In this document: one piece after another, positions 7,671 to 18,203 of the stretch | How positions within the stretch are numbered: the stretch's first letter is position 1 | How the letters are laid out: the number at the start of each line of letters is the position of its first letter | Assembly: GCF_006438785.1 (NCBI RefSeq) | Contig: NZ_RCZB01000003.1 | Span: 124,001-188,000 of the forward strand | DNA length: 64,000 bases | Source: Rhodanobacter glycinis | Lineage (GTDB): Bacteria; Pseudomonadota; Gammaproteobacteria; Xanthomonadales; Rhodanobacteraceae | Reading direction: 5' to 3' | The notes under the pieces: generated by a model | Told to the model about the DNA's origin: nothing | Database searches by the model: none | What the model saw: the letters and a program-made list of their open reading frames with translations, nothing else | Made by a program: the position numbers and the translations under genes

Positions 7671-10600
7671 CTACTGCACCGGCACCGTCTTGCCGGCGCG
7701 GTCAAAACGCTGCTGCAGCTGATCCATGTAAATGTAGATCACCGGCGTCAGATACAGCGTGAGGATCTGCGAGAAGATCAGCCCGCCAACCACCGCCAGG
7801 CCGAGCGAACGGCGCACTTCCGCACCGGCACCGATGCTCAGCGCGATCGGCAATGTGCCGGCCATCGCCGCCATGCTGGTCATCATGATTGGACGGAAAC
7901 GCACGCGGCAGGCTTCGAAGATCGCCTGTGCCGGCGGCATGCCTTCCTCGCGCTGACGCTCCAGCGCAAAGTCGATCAGCATGATCGCGTTCTTCTTGAC
8001 GATGCCGATCAGCATCACGATGCCGACGAACGCGAACAGATCCAGCGAGGCGTGGAAGATCACCAGGGTCAGCAGCGCGCCGACCGCCGCCGCCGGCAGA
8101 CCGGAAAGGATCGTCAGCGGGTGGATGAAACTCTCGTACAGGATGCCCAGCACCAGGTAGATCACGAACACCGCCAGCAACAACAACATGCCCATGCCCT
8201 GCATGGATTGCTGGAACGCCTGCGCGGTGCCCTGCACGCTGCCGCTGATCGTCGCCGGCAGGCCTGCCGTGTCCATCGCATGGTTGATGCTGGTCACCGC
8301 GTCGCTCAACGATACCCCCGGCGCCAGGTTGAACGACACCGTGACCGCCGGCAGCTGGCCCTGGTGGTTCACCGTCAGCGCCTGCGGCTCGCGGCTGAAG
8401 CTGGCCACCGCGCTCAGCGGCACCGGCGTACCGTTGCTTGAGGTGACGTACAACTGCGACAGCACCGCCGGGTCGTTCTGCAATGCGCGCTCGACCTGCA
8501 GGATCACCCAATACTGGGTCGACGAACCGTAGATGGTGGAGATCTGGTTTTCGCCGAAGCCGATGCCCAGCGCGGTCTGCACCTGCGCCATGGTGAGGCC
8601 GAGCGGTGCCAGCTTGTCCCGGTCGACCTTGACCACGATCGAGGGGCTGTTGAGATCCAGATCGTTGGTGACGTCCTCGAACCCCGGCAGCGCGGCGAAC
8701 GCGCGCGTCACCCTGCCGCTCCAGTCGTACAGCGCGGGAATATCGATGGACTGCAGCGTGTATTGATATTGCGCCTTGGACTGGCGGCCACCGATCTGGA
8801 TCGCCGGCGAGTTCTGGATATAGGCGCGGATGCCGGCGACCTTGGCCAGCTTCGGCCGCAGCTCCTTGATGATGCCGTCCGCGTCAAGCTTGCGTTGGCT
8901 GGTCGGTTTCAGCATCAGCAGGATCGAGCCGTTGTTGACCGTGCTGCGTGAGCCGCCTGCGCCGATGCTGGACATGTAGCCGGCGATGTTGGGATCCTTC
9001 GCCACGATGTCGACCAGCTTCTGCTGCTGCACCACCATGCCGTCGAAGGAGATATCCTCCGGCCCTTCCGTGTTGACGTGCAGCGTGCCGTTGTCGCCGG
9101 CGGGAATGAAATCCTTCGGTACCACGTAGAACAGCAGTGCGGTGGCCAGCAGGCTCAGGCCGAACGAAGCCAGCACCAGGCGCGGCCGATCCATGCACCA
9201 GCGCAGGCTGCTGGCGTAACCGCGCTGCACGGCGCCGAAGCCGCGATCGAAACCGCCAACCAGCCAATTTTTCTTCTCATGATCGTGGGCCTTGACGAAG
9301 CGGCTGCACAGCATCGGCGTCAGCGTGATCGCCACCACGCCGGAGATCAGGATCGCCACGCTGATCACCACGGCGAACTCGTGGAACAGCCGGCCGACGA
9401 TGCCGCCCATGAACATCACCGGGATGAACACCGCGATCAGCGACAGCGTCATCGAGAAGATGGTGAAACCGATCTCGCCGGCGCCCTTCAAGGCCGCCTC
9501 GTACGGCGGCACGCCCGCCTCCATGTGGCGCACGATGTTTTCCAGCATCACGATCGCATCGTCGACCACGAAGCCGACCGCCAGCGTCAGCGCCAGCAGC
9601 GAGAGGTTGTCGAGACTGTAGCCGAGCGCATACATCACACCGAACGTACCCAGCATCGAGATCGGCAACGCCACCGCCGGAATCAGCGTGGCGGAAAGGT
9701 TGCCGAGGAACAGGTAGATCACGAACACCACCAGCGCGCCGGCCAGCAGCAGGGTGAACTGCACGTCGTCGACCGAGGCGCGGATCGACTGCGACCGGTC
9801 ATACAGCGTTTCCAGCTTCACCGACGGCGGCAACCCGGCGCGGAAGCTCGGCAACACGGCCTTGATCCGGTCCACCGTGGCCACCGTGTTCGCTCCCGGC
9901 TGGCGCTGGATCGCCAGCACGATGGCGCGCGTGCCGCTGTACCAGCTGGCCTTCTGGTCGTCCTGCACGCTGTCGCGCGCCACGCCGATATCGCCCACGT
10001 GCACGGGCGCACCGTTGCGGTACGCCACCACCACGTCGTTGTACGCCGCCGCCCGCTGCAGCTGACCGTCACTGCGTATCGGCAACTGCTGACGCGTGCC
10101 ATACAACGAACCGGTGGACTGGTTGACGTTGGCGTCGGCAATCGCGTTCTGCACCTGGTCGATGCCAATGCCGCTGGCGGCCAGCCGGTCCGGATCCACA
10201 CTGATGCGCACCGCGTATTTCTGCGAGCCGTACACGCTCACCTGCGCCACGCCATCGACCATCGACAGCTGCTGCGCCAGTTCAGTCTCCGCGTATTCGT
10301 CGACCCTGGTCAACGGCAGCGTGGACGAACTCATCGCCAGGTACAGGATCGCCGCGTCAGCCGGATTGACCTTGCGGAACGTGGGCGGCGTGGTCATCTC
10401 CTTCGGCAGCTGGCGCAGCGCCGAGGAAATCGCCGACTGCACATCCTGCGCCGCCGCGTCGATGTTGCGATCCAGCTCGAAAGTCAGCGTGATCGAGGTG
10501 GAGCCGAGCGCGCTGGTCGAGCTCATCGCGCTGATCCCGGCGATGGTCGACAGCTTGCCTTCCAGCGGTGTCGCCACCGCCGATGCCATCGTCTCCGGTG

Positions 10601-10763
10601 ACGCACCCGGCAGGCTGGCACTGATGCTGATGGTCGGGAAATCGACGTTCGGCAGTTCGTTCACCGGCAGCTGCGGATAGGCGACGATGCCGAACACCAG
10701 CAACGCCGTCATCAGCAGCGTGGTCATCACCGGGCGACGGATGCACAGCTCCGGGATATTCAT
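7671..10763 (-). CDS. RND efflux pump inner-membrane transporter (HAE1/MdtC type)
   Basis: Protein of 1030 residues, the expected size of a proton-driven RND pump subunit that assembles as a trimer and extrudes drugs or other amphiphiles through a TolC-like channel. It opens with MNIPELCIRRPVMTTLLMTAL (TM1). The proton-relay Asp pair is present in TM4 (VGFVVDDAIVMLEN), and the second half of the repeat is complete with a TM10-TM12 block near the C-terminus (IGIVKKNAIMLIDFALERQ). Porter-domain motifs such as GASPETMASAVATPLE are typical of the MdtB/MdtC/MuxB branch. It follows its adaptor gene by 4 bp. No outer-membrane factor is encoded here. Confidence 0.93.
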   Translation of the reverse strand: MNIPELCIRRPVMTTLLMTALLVFGIVAYPQLPVNELPNVDFPTISISASLPGASPETMASAVATPLEGKLSTIAGISAMSSTSALGSTSITLTFELDRNIDAAAQDVQSAISSALRQLPKEMTTPPTFRKVNPADAAILYLAMSSSTLPLTRVDEYAETELAQQLSMVDGVAQVSVYGSQKYAVRISVDPDRLAASGIGIDQVQNAIADANVNQSTGSLYGTRQQLPIRSDGQLQRAAAYNDVVVAYRNGAPVHVGDIGVARDSVQDDQKASWYSGTRAIVLAIQRQPGANTVATVDRIKAVLPSFRAGLPPSVKLETLYDRSQSIRASVDDVQFTLLLAGALVVFVIYLFLGNLSATLIPAVALPISMLGTFGVMYALGYSLDNLSLLALTLAVGFVVDDAIVMLENIVRHMEAGVPPYEAALKGAGEIGFTIFSMTLSLIAVFIPVMFMGGIVGRLFHEFAVVISVAILISGVVAITLTPMLCSRFVKAHDHEKKNWLVGGFDRGFGAVQRGYASSLRWCMDRPRLVLASFGLSLLATALLFYVVPKDFIPAGDNGTLHVNTEGPEDISFDGMVVQQQKLVDIVAKDPNIAGYMSSIGAGGSRSTVNNGSILLMLKPTSQRKLDADGIIKELRPKLAKVAGIRAYIQNSPAIQIGGRQSKAQYQYTLQSIDIPALYDWSGRVTRAFAALPGFEDVTNDLDLNSPSIVVKVDRDKLAPLGLTMAQVQTALGIGFGENQISTIYGSSTQYWVILQVERALQNDPAVLSQLYVTSSNGTPVPLSAVASFSREPQALTVNHQGQLPAVTVSFNLAPGVSLSDAVTSINHAMDTAGLPATISGSVQGTAQAFQQSMQGMGMLLLLAVFVIYLVLGILYESFIHPLTILSGLPAAAVGALLTLVIFHASLDLFAFVGIVMLIGIVKKNAIMLIDFALERQREEGMPPAQAIFEACRVRFRPIMMTSMAAMAGTLPIALSIGAGAEVRRSLGLAVVGGLIFSQILTLYLTPVIYIYMDQLQQRFDRAGKTVPVQ

Positions 10764-10767
10764 CGGC

Positions 10768-11880
10768 TCAGCCCTGCTTGACGATGGCTGCGCTGCCGTC
10801 CACCAGCAGCATCTGGCCCTCGGTCACCACCTGCTCGCCGGGCTTCAGACCCTTGTCGATCACGGTGCGACCGGCTGTGCTCGGTCCGGTCGTCACTGGG
10901 CGCTGCTGCACCTTGCCGTTGGCGCCCAGCACGAACACGAAGCTACCATCGGTCGAGCTCTGCAGCGCATGCACCGGCACGCTCACCACATTGACGAGCC
11001 GCGTGGTCGGCAACGTCACCTGCACGAACTGGCCTGGCGTGAGGCGATGATCGGCATTGTCGAACCGCGCCTTCAGCACGATGGTGCCGGTGCTGGCGTC
11101 GACCGCGTTGTCGATGAACTCGAGCGCGCCGCTCAGCGGTGCCGCGTGATCGCCGGAGATCGTCACCTGCACGCTGAGCACACCCTGTTGCTGCGCGGCA
11201 CGCACCGCGGGCAGGCTGTCTTCGGGAATATTGAACGCCACCCGCATTGGCTCGACCTGGTTGAGCACCACGATGTCGGTGCTGTCGGCGCTGATCTGCG
11301 CGCCAGGCCACACCAGCGGCGCGCCGGTGACGCCATCGAACGGGGCAACTATCTGCGCGTAATCAAGCTGCGTCTGCGCCAGCTCCTGCGCAGCCTGATC
11401 GCTCTGCAAGGCAGCCCTGGCCACCGCAAGGTTCGCCTTGTACAGGTCGTAGTCCGATTTGGAGACGAAGCCCTTGGTCAGCATGTCGGCATAACGCTGC
11501 TGATCGGCCTGTGCCTTCTGCAACTGCGCCTGGTCGCGTGCCACGCTGCCGCGCGCCTGATCAAGCTGCGCCCTCAACAGGCGCGGGTCGATCTGCGCCA
11601 GCACACTGCCCTTGCGCACCAGCGTGCCGGGTTTGAACGACAACGATTCAAGCTGGCCGGAGACTCGCGCGCGCAATGTCACCGTTGACCATGCCTCGGC
11701 CCGGCCGACCAGCTTCAGCGAAAGTTCGACGTCGCCCAGGGTGGCGCTGGCTACTTCGACCGGGACCGGTGCAGCTGCCTTGGACACCGCTGCCTCGCCG
11801 CCGGCACGGCGACCGAAGTGCAGGGCCAGAGCAACCGCCAGCAGGACGGCCACGACAAGGACGATCTTTTTCCAGGACAT
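10768..11880 (-). CDS. RND efflux periplasmic adaptor (membrane fusion protein)
   Basis: Protein of 370 residues from the ATG at 11880 (MSWKKIVLVVAVLLAVALAL). A signal/anchor helix is followed by split lipoyl halves (VTLRARVSGQLESLSFKPGT and IVAPFDGVTGAPLV), an alpha-hairpin with Gln/Ala heptads (about residues 110-180), beta-barrel and membrane-proximal domains. An in-frame ATG at 11955 would add 25 Arg/Pro/Ala-rich residues and is less likely. Forms an operon with the RND transporter; the MarR gene upstream on the same strand is a candidate regulator. Confidence 0.92.
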   Translation of the reverse strand: MSWKKIVLVVAVLLAVALALHFGRRAGGEAAVSKAAAPVPVEVASATLGDVELSLKLVGRAEAWSTVTLRARVSGQLESLSFKPGTLVRKGSVLAQIDPRLLRAQLDQARGSVARDQAQLQKAQADQQRYADMLTKGFVSKSDYDLYKANLAVARAALQSDQAAQELAQTQLDYAQIVAPFDGVTGAPLVWPGAQISADSTDIVVLNQVEPMRVAFNIPEDSLPAVRAAQQQGVLSVQVTISGDHAAPLSGALEFIDNAVDASTGTIVLKARFDNADHRLTPGQFVQVTLPTTRLVNVVSVPVHALQSSTDGSFVFVLGANGKVQQRPVTTGPSTAGRTVIDKGLKPGEQVVTEGQMLLVDGSAAIVKQG

Positions 11881-12100
11881 GCGTAGGGGATTCTCGATCG
11901 TCGCGCCGCGCCTGGCGGCAGCTGGTGGGTTCCTGCGCGGCTGGGGAACCGCCATGCCGATGACAGTGCATCAAGCTGATTACAACGCGGATACCGGAAT
12001 CAGGTTGACCCGTCCACGGAGCGCTCTCGCCACTATGCCGCTAATGCCGGTCCTGATGACCACGACCAACGGCACTGGTCAGATGTGCGTGGCGCGAAAC

Positions 12101-12553
12101 TCAGGGCGTGCCGTCGTCCTGTTCAAGCGCGAGCAGGTTGTCCTTGATCCGGCTGATCACCGCCATCGCCTGCTGCAGTTCGTCGTGATCGATGCCGCGC
12201 GTGGCGTCCTTGCGCAGGTCGCGCGCGATGATCTCCATGTCACCCACGATCACTCGCGCCTGCTCGGTGGTGTGCAACCGCCATGCACGGCGATCCTTCG
12301 GGTCTGGTCGGCGCTCGACGAACCCCGCCGCCTGCAACCGGTCGATTACCCGGCCCACCGCGATCGGTTCCATTTCCAGAAACTCGGCCAGCTCGGTTTG
12401 CCGCAAGCCTTCGCGGTGGTACAACACCTTGGTCGCGCGCCATTGCGCGCGGGTCAACCCGAATTTCACCGCGCGCCGGTCGAAGTGCTTGCGGAACAGC
12501 AAGGTCACATCGCTGAGCAGGTAGCCGAAGGAAATGTCTTCCGTTTTCGCCAT
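12101..12553 (-). CDS. MarR-family transcriptional regulator
   Basis: Protein of 150 residues from the ATG at 12553 (MAKTEDISFGYLLSDVTLLF). Winged-helix MarR signature: TRAQWRATKVLYHREGLRQTELAEFLEMEPIAVGRVIDRLQAAGFVERRPDPKDRRAWRLHTT, with the recognition helix at about residues 62-75 and the DxRxxR-type wing (DPKDRRAWR). MarR proteins are dimers that often repress neighbouring efflux genes. It lies 220 bp upstream of the RND operon in the same orientation, which makes control of that pump plausible. Confidence 0.9.
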   Translation of the reverse strand: MAKTEDISFGYLLSDVTLLFRKHFDRRAVKFGLTRAQWRATKVLYHREGLRQTELAEFLEMEPIAVGRVIDRLQAAGFVERRPDPKDRRAWRLHTTEQARVIVGDMEIIARDLRKDATRGIDHDELQQAMAVISRIKDNLLALEQDDGTP

Positions 12554-12620
12554 GACCCGTTGCCACCTCATCGCAGCTGAATGCCTGCCCGAAGCATAAG
12601 GCGCCACTCTTCGCGAAGCC

Positions 12621-13142
12621 ATGCCCTTGAAGATCATCGCTGCCGACATCACCACCCTGCACGTGGACGCGATCGTCAACGCGGCCAACCCAAGCCTGCT
12701 CGGTGGCGGCGGCGTGGATGGCGCCATCCATCGTGCAGCCGGGCCTGGTCTGCTGGACGCTTGCCGGGCGCTCCCCGAATCCGCACCCGACGTGCGCTGC
12801 CCGACCGGTGACGCGCGCATCACTCCCGGCTTTGCGCTACCCGCACGATACGTGATCCACACGGTGGGACCGGTCTGGCACAGCGGCATGGCAGGCGAAG
12901 CGCGGCTGCTGGCATGTTGTTATCGCAACACGCTGCGCCTGCTGCGCGAGCAGCGACTGCGCACGATCGCGTTTCCGGCGATCAGCTGCGGTGTCTACGG
13001 CTATCCCGCGGCCCAGGCGGCTGCCGTGGCTATTGCCACGCTGCGCGACGAACTTGCCGGCGATGATTCCACCGAAGTGATCCTTTGCTGTTTCAGCGAT
13101 GACATGCGTGCGATTTTCCAGCACGCACTCAATGCAGCTTGA
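12621..13142 (+). CDS. Macro-domain protein (O-acetyl-ADP-ribose deacetylase, YmdB-like)
   Basis: Protein of 173 residues consisting of a single macro domain. It carries IVNAAN (about residues 18-23) with the catalytic-type Asn, the glycine-rich substrate loop LLGGGGVDGAIHRAAGPGL, GDARITPG, IHTVGP and the second loop ISCGVYGYP. These residues match the MacroD/YmdB subclass that removes O-acetyl groups from ADP-ribose or mono-ADP-ribose from proteins. Divergent from the MarR gene; its 3' end overlaps the 3' end of batD by 14 bp (13129-13142). Confidence 0.92.
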   Translation: MPLKIIAADITTLHVDAIVNAANPSLLGGGGVDGAIHRAAGPGLLDACRALPESAPDVRCPTGDARITPGFALPARYVIHTVGPVWHSGMAGEARLLACCYRNTLRLLREQRLRTIAFPAISCGVYGYPAAQAAAVAIATLRDELAGDDSTEVILCCFSDDMRAIFQHALNAA

Positions 13143-14814
13143 ACGGATACAGCGGCGGCAGCGCCGAGGCTTCGTCACCGGCATCGGCGGCGCGCCAGAC
13201 GAAACCGCGTTTGAACGCCGCCACCAGCCCCGTGCCGTCGCCGGCCATTGGCGCACCACCGTAACACCGGCGTTGCAAGGCGGCGATCGCTTCACGCTGC
13301 GCCGCATCGTCCAGCGCCGCCGCCAGCTCGCCCAGATGCTGGATCGCCGGCCGTTCCGCGCGCGCCCATTTCAACAGGCTGTGCGCCAGTGCCATCGCGT
13401 CGTTACCGCGCGCGGCGGCGAGGAAACTCAGCTGGCATTGCCGTGGGGATATGGTCGCGGTCACCTGCACCGTCGTCGACGGTACGCGTCGACGACGCCG
13501 CCACCACCACACCAGCACACTGAGCAGCCACAGGCCGACACTGCCCAGCGCGATCCAGCGCCATGGCGTGCCTGATGGCGGTGCGTTGCTGGCTGGGGCC
13601 GCGTTGCCGGTGGATGCGGTATCTGGGATGGACGTCTGGACGGCCGCAGCCCCGACAGCAGGCAGCACGGTCACGTCGTGCGCCGGAATCTGCGCCACTT
13701 CCACGCGATCGGTCAGCACGTTCCACCATTTCAGGGTGGTCGCCGGGATGGTCAGCGTGCCGGCTCGCTCGGGCACGATCGCAAAGGTCTGCTGCCGACG
13801 GCCGACCAGCCACTGCCCATCCTGGCGCGTGCCGGTAACCGGTTTGTCCGGATATGTCTTGGCGCCGTCCAGCGGCGGCAGGCTCAGTGCAGGCAGGGAC
13901 TCGAACGCCAGGCCCGTCGCCTGCAGTGTCATGGTTAGATTCAAAGGTTGTCCGACGCGCACCTGATCCTGTGCACCCGGCCAGCCGTCCATGTCCAGGC
14001 TCAGTTGACGCGCCGGCAGCCACGCGCTCTTGCCCCAGTCAGCAGGTGTCGCCTGCACGTCAATCGACACGGCTGGCGCGCTGGCCGCAACCGGCGTGCT
14101 GGAACCGAAGAAGCTGTTGGGGTCGTTCGGATCGATCGCCTCGCCCTGGAAATCCGCGGCGGGAATCTCGATGCGTCCGGCGCGCTGCGGGATCAACGCA
14201 TAGCGCCGCTCCAGCACGTGATAGGTCCGCCCGCCCCGCTCGGCGTCGTAGTTCAGGTCGTCACCCATCCGGCTCACTTCCACCCCATCGAGTTGGGGCG
14301 CACTCAGCGCACCGTTGCTGATGCTGGTGGCGTAGTAGAGCCGTACCACGTAACTCAGTTGCTGGCCGACGTAGCCGCGCTGCGGGTCCACCTGCGCTTC
14401 CATGAAGACGTTCTGGTTGGTGGCCGCCGCCGCAGTCGGATCCGGCGCGCTCACCTGCAACTGAAGCGGTTGCGTCAGGCCACCCGCTACGCCCAGTGGG
14501 GGAATCTGCAGTGTGCCGACATGCTTCGGACGCAGCGCCACGCCAAACGTCAGGGTCGACGTGGCCGCGCCGTTGACGACGCTGAGGCTGCTGTTCTGCG
14601 AGGTACCGAGAATGCTGAAGTCCTGGCTCAACGCGCTCAGGTCCGGCATGGCCATGCCGCCGCCCGCATTCTGCACGCGCAGGTTGAGAGTCACCGTTTC
14701 ACCCAGCTGCACGCTGTTGCGGTCCAGCGTCGCCTGTACGTCGGTTGCCTGCGCCAGGGCTGGAGCCATCAGCAACAGCAGCCACCATCCGATGATCAGT
14801 CGTCGAACCGTCAC
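13129..14814 (-). CDS. batD: BatD-family protein (oxygen tolerance protein)
   Basis: Protein of 561 residues with a signal peptide (MTVRRLIIGWWLLLLMAPALAQA), several immunoglobulin-like beta domains containing repeated GETVTLNLRVQN / VGQPLNLTMTLQATG blocks, one transmembrane helix (about residues 425-447: WIALGSVGLWLLSVLVWWW) and an Arg-rich stop-transfer. A cytoplasmic helical tail follows. Most of the protein should sit in the periplasm. BatD accompanies MoxR-BatABC clusters; the molecular role of this system is not established. Its ATG overlaps the upstream gene stop by 4 bp (14811-14814). Confidence 0.88.
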   Translation of the reverse strand: MTVRRLIIGWWLLLLMAPALAQATDVQATLDRNSVQLGETVTLNLRVQNAGGGMAMPDLSALSQDFSILGTSQNSSLSVVNGAATSTLTFGVALRPKHVGTLQIPPLGVAGGLTQPLQLQVSAPDPTAAAATNQNVFMEAQVDPQRGYVGQQLSYVVRLYYATSISNGALSAPQLDGVEVSRMGDDLNYDAERGGRTYHVLERRYALIPQRAGRIEIPAADFQGEAIDPNDPNSFFGSSTPVAASAPAVSIDVQATPADWGKSAWLPARQLSLDMDGWPGAQDQVRVGQPLNLTMTLQATGLAFESLPALSLPPLDGAKTYPDKPVTGTRQDGQWLVGRRQQTFAIVPERAGTLTIPATTLKWWNVLTDRVEVAQIPAHDVTVLPAVGAAAVQTSIPDTASTGNAAPASNAPPSGTPWRWIALGSVGLWLLSVLVWWWRRRRRVPSTTVQVTATISPRQCQLSFLAAARGNDAMALAHSLLKWARAERPAIQHLGELAAALDDAAQREAIAALQRRCYGGAPMAGDGTGLVAAFKRGFVWRAADAGDEASALPPLYPFKLH

Positions 14815-16690
14815 GGTTGTTCATCCTCGCTCGGCGCGCCGCCGTGGCGCTGTTGATATTCCAGCTCGAACTTGCGCCGCAACAGTGCGCCCGGATCATC
14901 CGGCACCCGCTGCAGTGCATGCTGCAGATCCGCCGGCAGTTTCGCCTGCGGGTCGTCCTTCGCCAGCGCGCCAAGCTGATGCGTCTTCGGCTTGTCCGCA
15001 GAGTTGGCCAACGCCTGATCCATCTGCTGTTTCAGCGCCTGCTGCGCCTGTTCCGCCTTCGCCTTCTGCTCGGCCTGTGGCTGCGCGTTCTGTGGCGGGG
15101 ACTGATCGCCGGCCTGCTGCTTGCCGGAACGATCCTGCCCTGACGGACTCTGCTCGGACTGATCCTGCGGTTTGCCATCCTGACCGGGCTGTTCGGACGG
15201 CTTGGCGCCATCCTGTGCGGACTGTTGATCCTTTGAATCCGACTTGCCGCTCTTGCCCGGATCACCGGCCGAGGATTGTCCCTGGCTGCCGTTGTGGCCC
15301 TCATGTTTCTTCTGATCGGATGGCTGCTGCCGCTGCTGGCTCAGCCAGTCTTCGACCGCCTTGCGATTGGCCTTGGCGTCGGCGTTGTTCGGATCGAGTT
15401 TCAGCGCACGATCGTAAGCCGCGATCGCCTGCTGGTACTCGCCTTGCTCGGCCAGCGTGTTGCCGAGGTTGTACGTCGCATCGCCACCAGGCGCCTGCTG
15501 CAACGCCTGCTTCGCGGCGGCATAGTCGCCCGCGCGATAGGCTGCTGCGCCACGCCAGGCCGGGTCGCGCGCCAGCTGTTGCGCCTGCTTCGCGCGGCCT
15601 TCGCGCAAGGCCTGTGCAGCCTGCTGATCGGGTCGTTGCCACAGGTCATGCCATGTCGTCGCCTGGGCCGGGGTCGGCAACAGCGGCAGCATGACCAGCG
15701 GCATCAACAGCAGCCAGCCGCGACGAAATGCCAGTGCAACGATCAACAGCAGCGGAAGCAGCAGCCACGGGCCGCGATCCTGCCATTCATCGCCCACCTG
15801 CCCGCCGGCCACCGCTGCGGGTGCAACGCGAAGTTGCGTATGCAGCGTGTCGATATCCCGGTGATCCGCTGTCATCGCCACATAGCGGCCACCGCCAGCG
15901 GAAGCGAGCGCAGCGAGTGCCGCATCATCGCGGCGGGCCAGCGCGATGCCGCCTTGTGCATCGCGCAGAAAGCCGCCCTCGGGCAGCGGCACGGGGCCGC
16001 CCTGCGGCGTGCCCACGCCCAGTACCGATATCTGCACGCCGGCGGCGTTGGCGCTGCGTGCAGCCGCGTCGGCGGGCGCATCGGCATGGTCGGTGATCAG
16101 CACCAGCGAGCCGCCGCTGGCCTTGGCATCGTGGATCAAGGCCACGCCACGTTCGATCGCCAGCGCGGCGTTGTCCCCATCGACCGGCATGGTGTCGGGC
16201 GCCAGCGCGTCAAGCAGGTCGTCGAGGCTGCCCGCATCAGAGGTCAGCGGCGCCACCACGAATGTTTCGCCGGCATAAGCGATCAGTGCATTGAGCCCGT
16301 CACGATTGCTGGCCAGGAGATCGCGCGCCTTGTAGCGCGCGCGATCGAGCCGGCTCGGCGCCACGTCGCGCGCCAGCATGTGCCGAGAGAGCGAAATCGC
16401 CACCACCTGCGCCGCGCGACTTGCGTACAACGGCTGGTTGATCCGACTCCAGCTCGGGCCAGCCAGCGCCAGCGCGCACAGCGTCCAGCCCAGCGCAAAC
16501 AGCCACACCGGCAGTTGGCGATTGCCCGCACGACCGCGCAACAGGTGCGGCAACAACTGCGCATCGACCAGCCGCGACAGCTCCAGCATCGCCGCATGGC
16601 GACGCGCGCCCAGCCAGTACAGCCATGGCAACGGCGCGAGTGCGAGCAGCCACCACGGCCGCAGGAAATGAAACTGCTGCAGCATCTCGC

Positions 16691-16694
<4 letters not shown>
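14811..16694 (-). CDS. BatB/BatC-like fusion: membrane VWA domain plus TPR and charged tail
   Basis: Protein of 627 residues from the ATG at 16694 (MSEMLQQFHFLRPWWLLALA), which overlaps the batA stop by 4 bp. Two N-terminal membrane helices (about 12-28 and 62-80) lead into a VWA domain at about 95-290. Where the MIDAS motif DxSxS is expected the sequence is AISLS (99-103): the first metal-binding Asp is missing, although TDH and TPQGG-type loops remain. A transmembrane pair follows (about 305-345), then TPR repeats (YNLGNTLAEQGEYQQAIAAY, about 400-450) and a ~170-residue Gln/Lys/Asp/Ser-rich tail. The architecture matches a BatB-BatC fusion. Probably a scaffold rather than a metal-dependent binder. 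Confidence 0.85.
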
Positions 16695-17669
<975 letters not shown>

Positions 17670-17677
<8 letters not shown>

Positions 17678-18203
17678 CGGTGCGCACCACGGTTGTCCGC
17701 TTCCACGTCGCCGGCTTCAGGGCCCATCGCAACCACTGCCGCACGGCCGCGACGGCAGCCGCGTGGTCGAATGAAACAGGCGGACGATAGATCTGCTGAT
17801 CCAGGGCCAGCAGGATATCCAGTGTGGCTGCATCGACCGGCATCCGCGCCAGAGTTTGTCGCCATGCGTCGCCGCGCTGTTTCGTGGCCAGCGCGTCATG
17901 TCGGCGCGCCACCCGACGCAGCAACTGATGCAATCCGCTCGCCAGCGCGACCGAATCGCCGTCCCGCCGACACCGCAACTCGAGTTGATCAAGTTCGAGC
18001 AACACCTGCTGCCGCTGATGCTGTGCGCGGCGATACCGCCGCCACCGCCATGTACCGACCAGCAGCGCCAGCAGCATCAATGCCGCGAGCATCCACCAGC
18101 CCGGCGCCGGCGGCCACCATGCCGGATCGCGCGGGAGGTGGATATCGCGCAGGCTGGGACCGGACGGCGGCGCGGCGGCGGGCTGGACAGCAGACTGCAT
18201 CAT
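17670..18203 (-). CDS. DUF4381 membrane protein of the moxR-bat operon
   Basis: Protein of 177 residues with the DUF4381 layout: short N-terminal segment LRDIHLPRDPAWWPPAPGWW, one transmembrane helix (about residues 37-54) followed by Arg-rich residues, and a cytoplasmic helical domain ending RQWLRWALKPATWKR. DUF4381 proteins are found almost only between DUF58 and VWA genes of MoxR operons and may tether the complex to the membrane. Start and stop overlap both neighbours (4 bp and 8 bp). Confidence 0.88.

Noticed and set aside
9078..10601. Long open frame of 507 codons on the plus strand inside the RND transporter gene
   Set aside because: Antisense shadow of a GC-rich gene; composition dominated by His/Arg/Gln and no family similarity.
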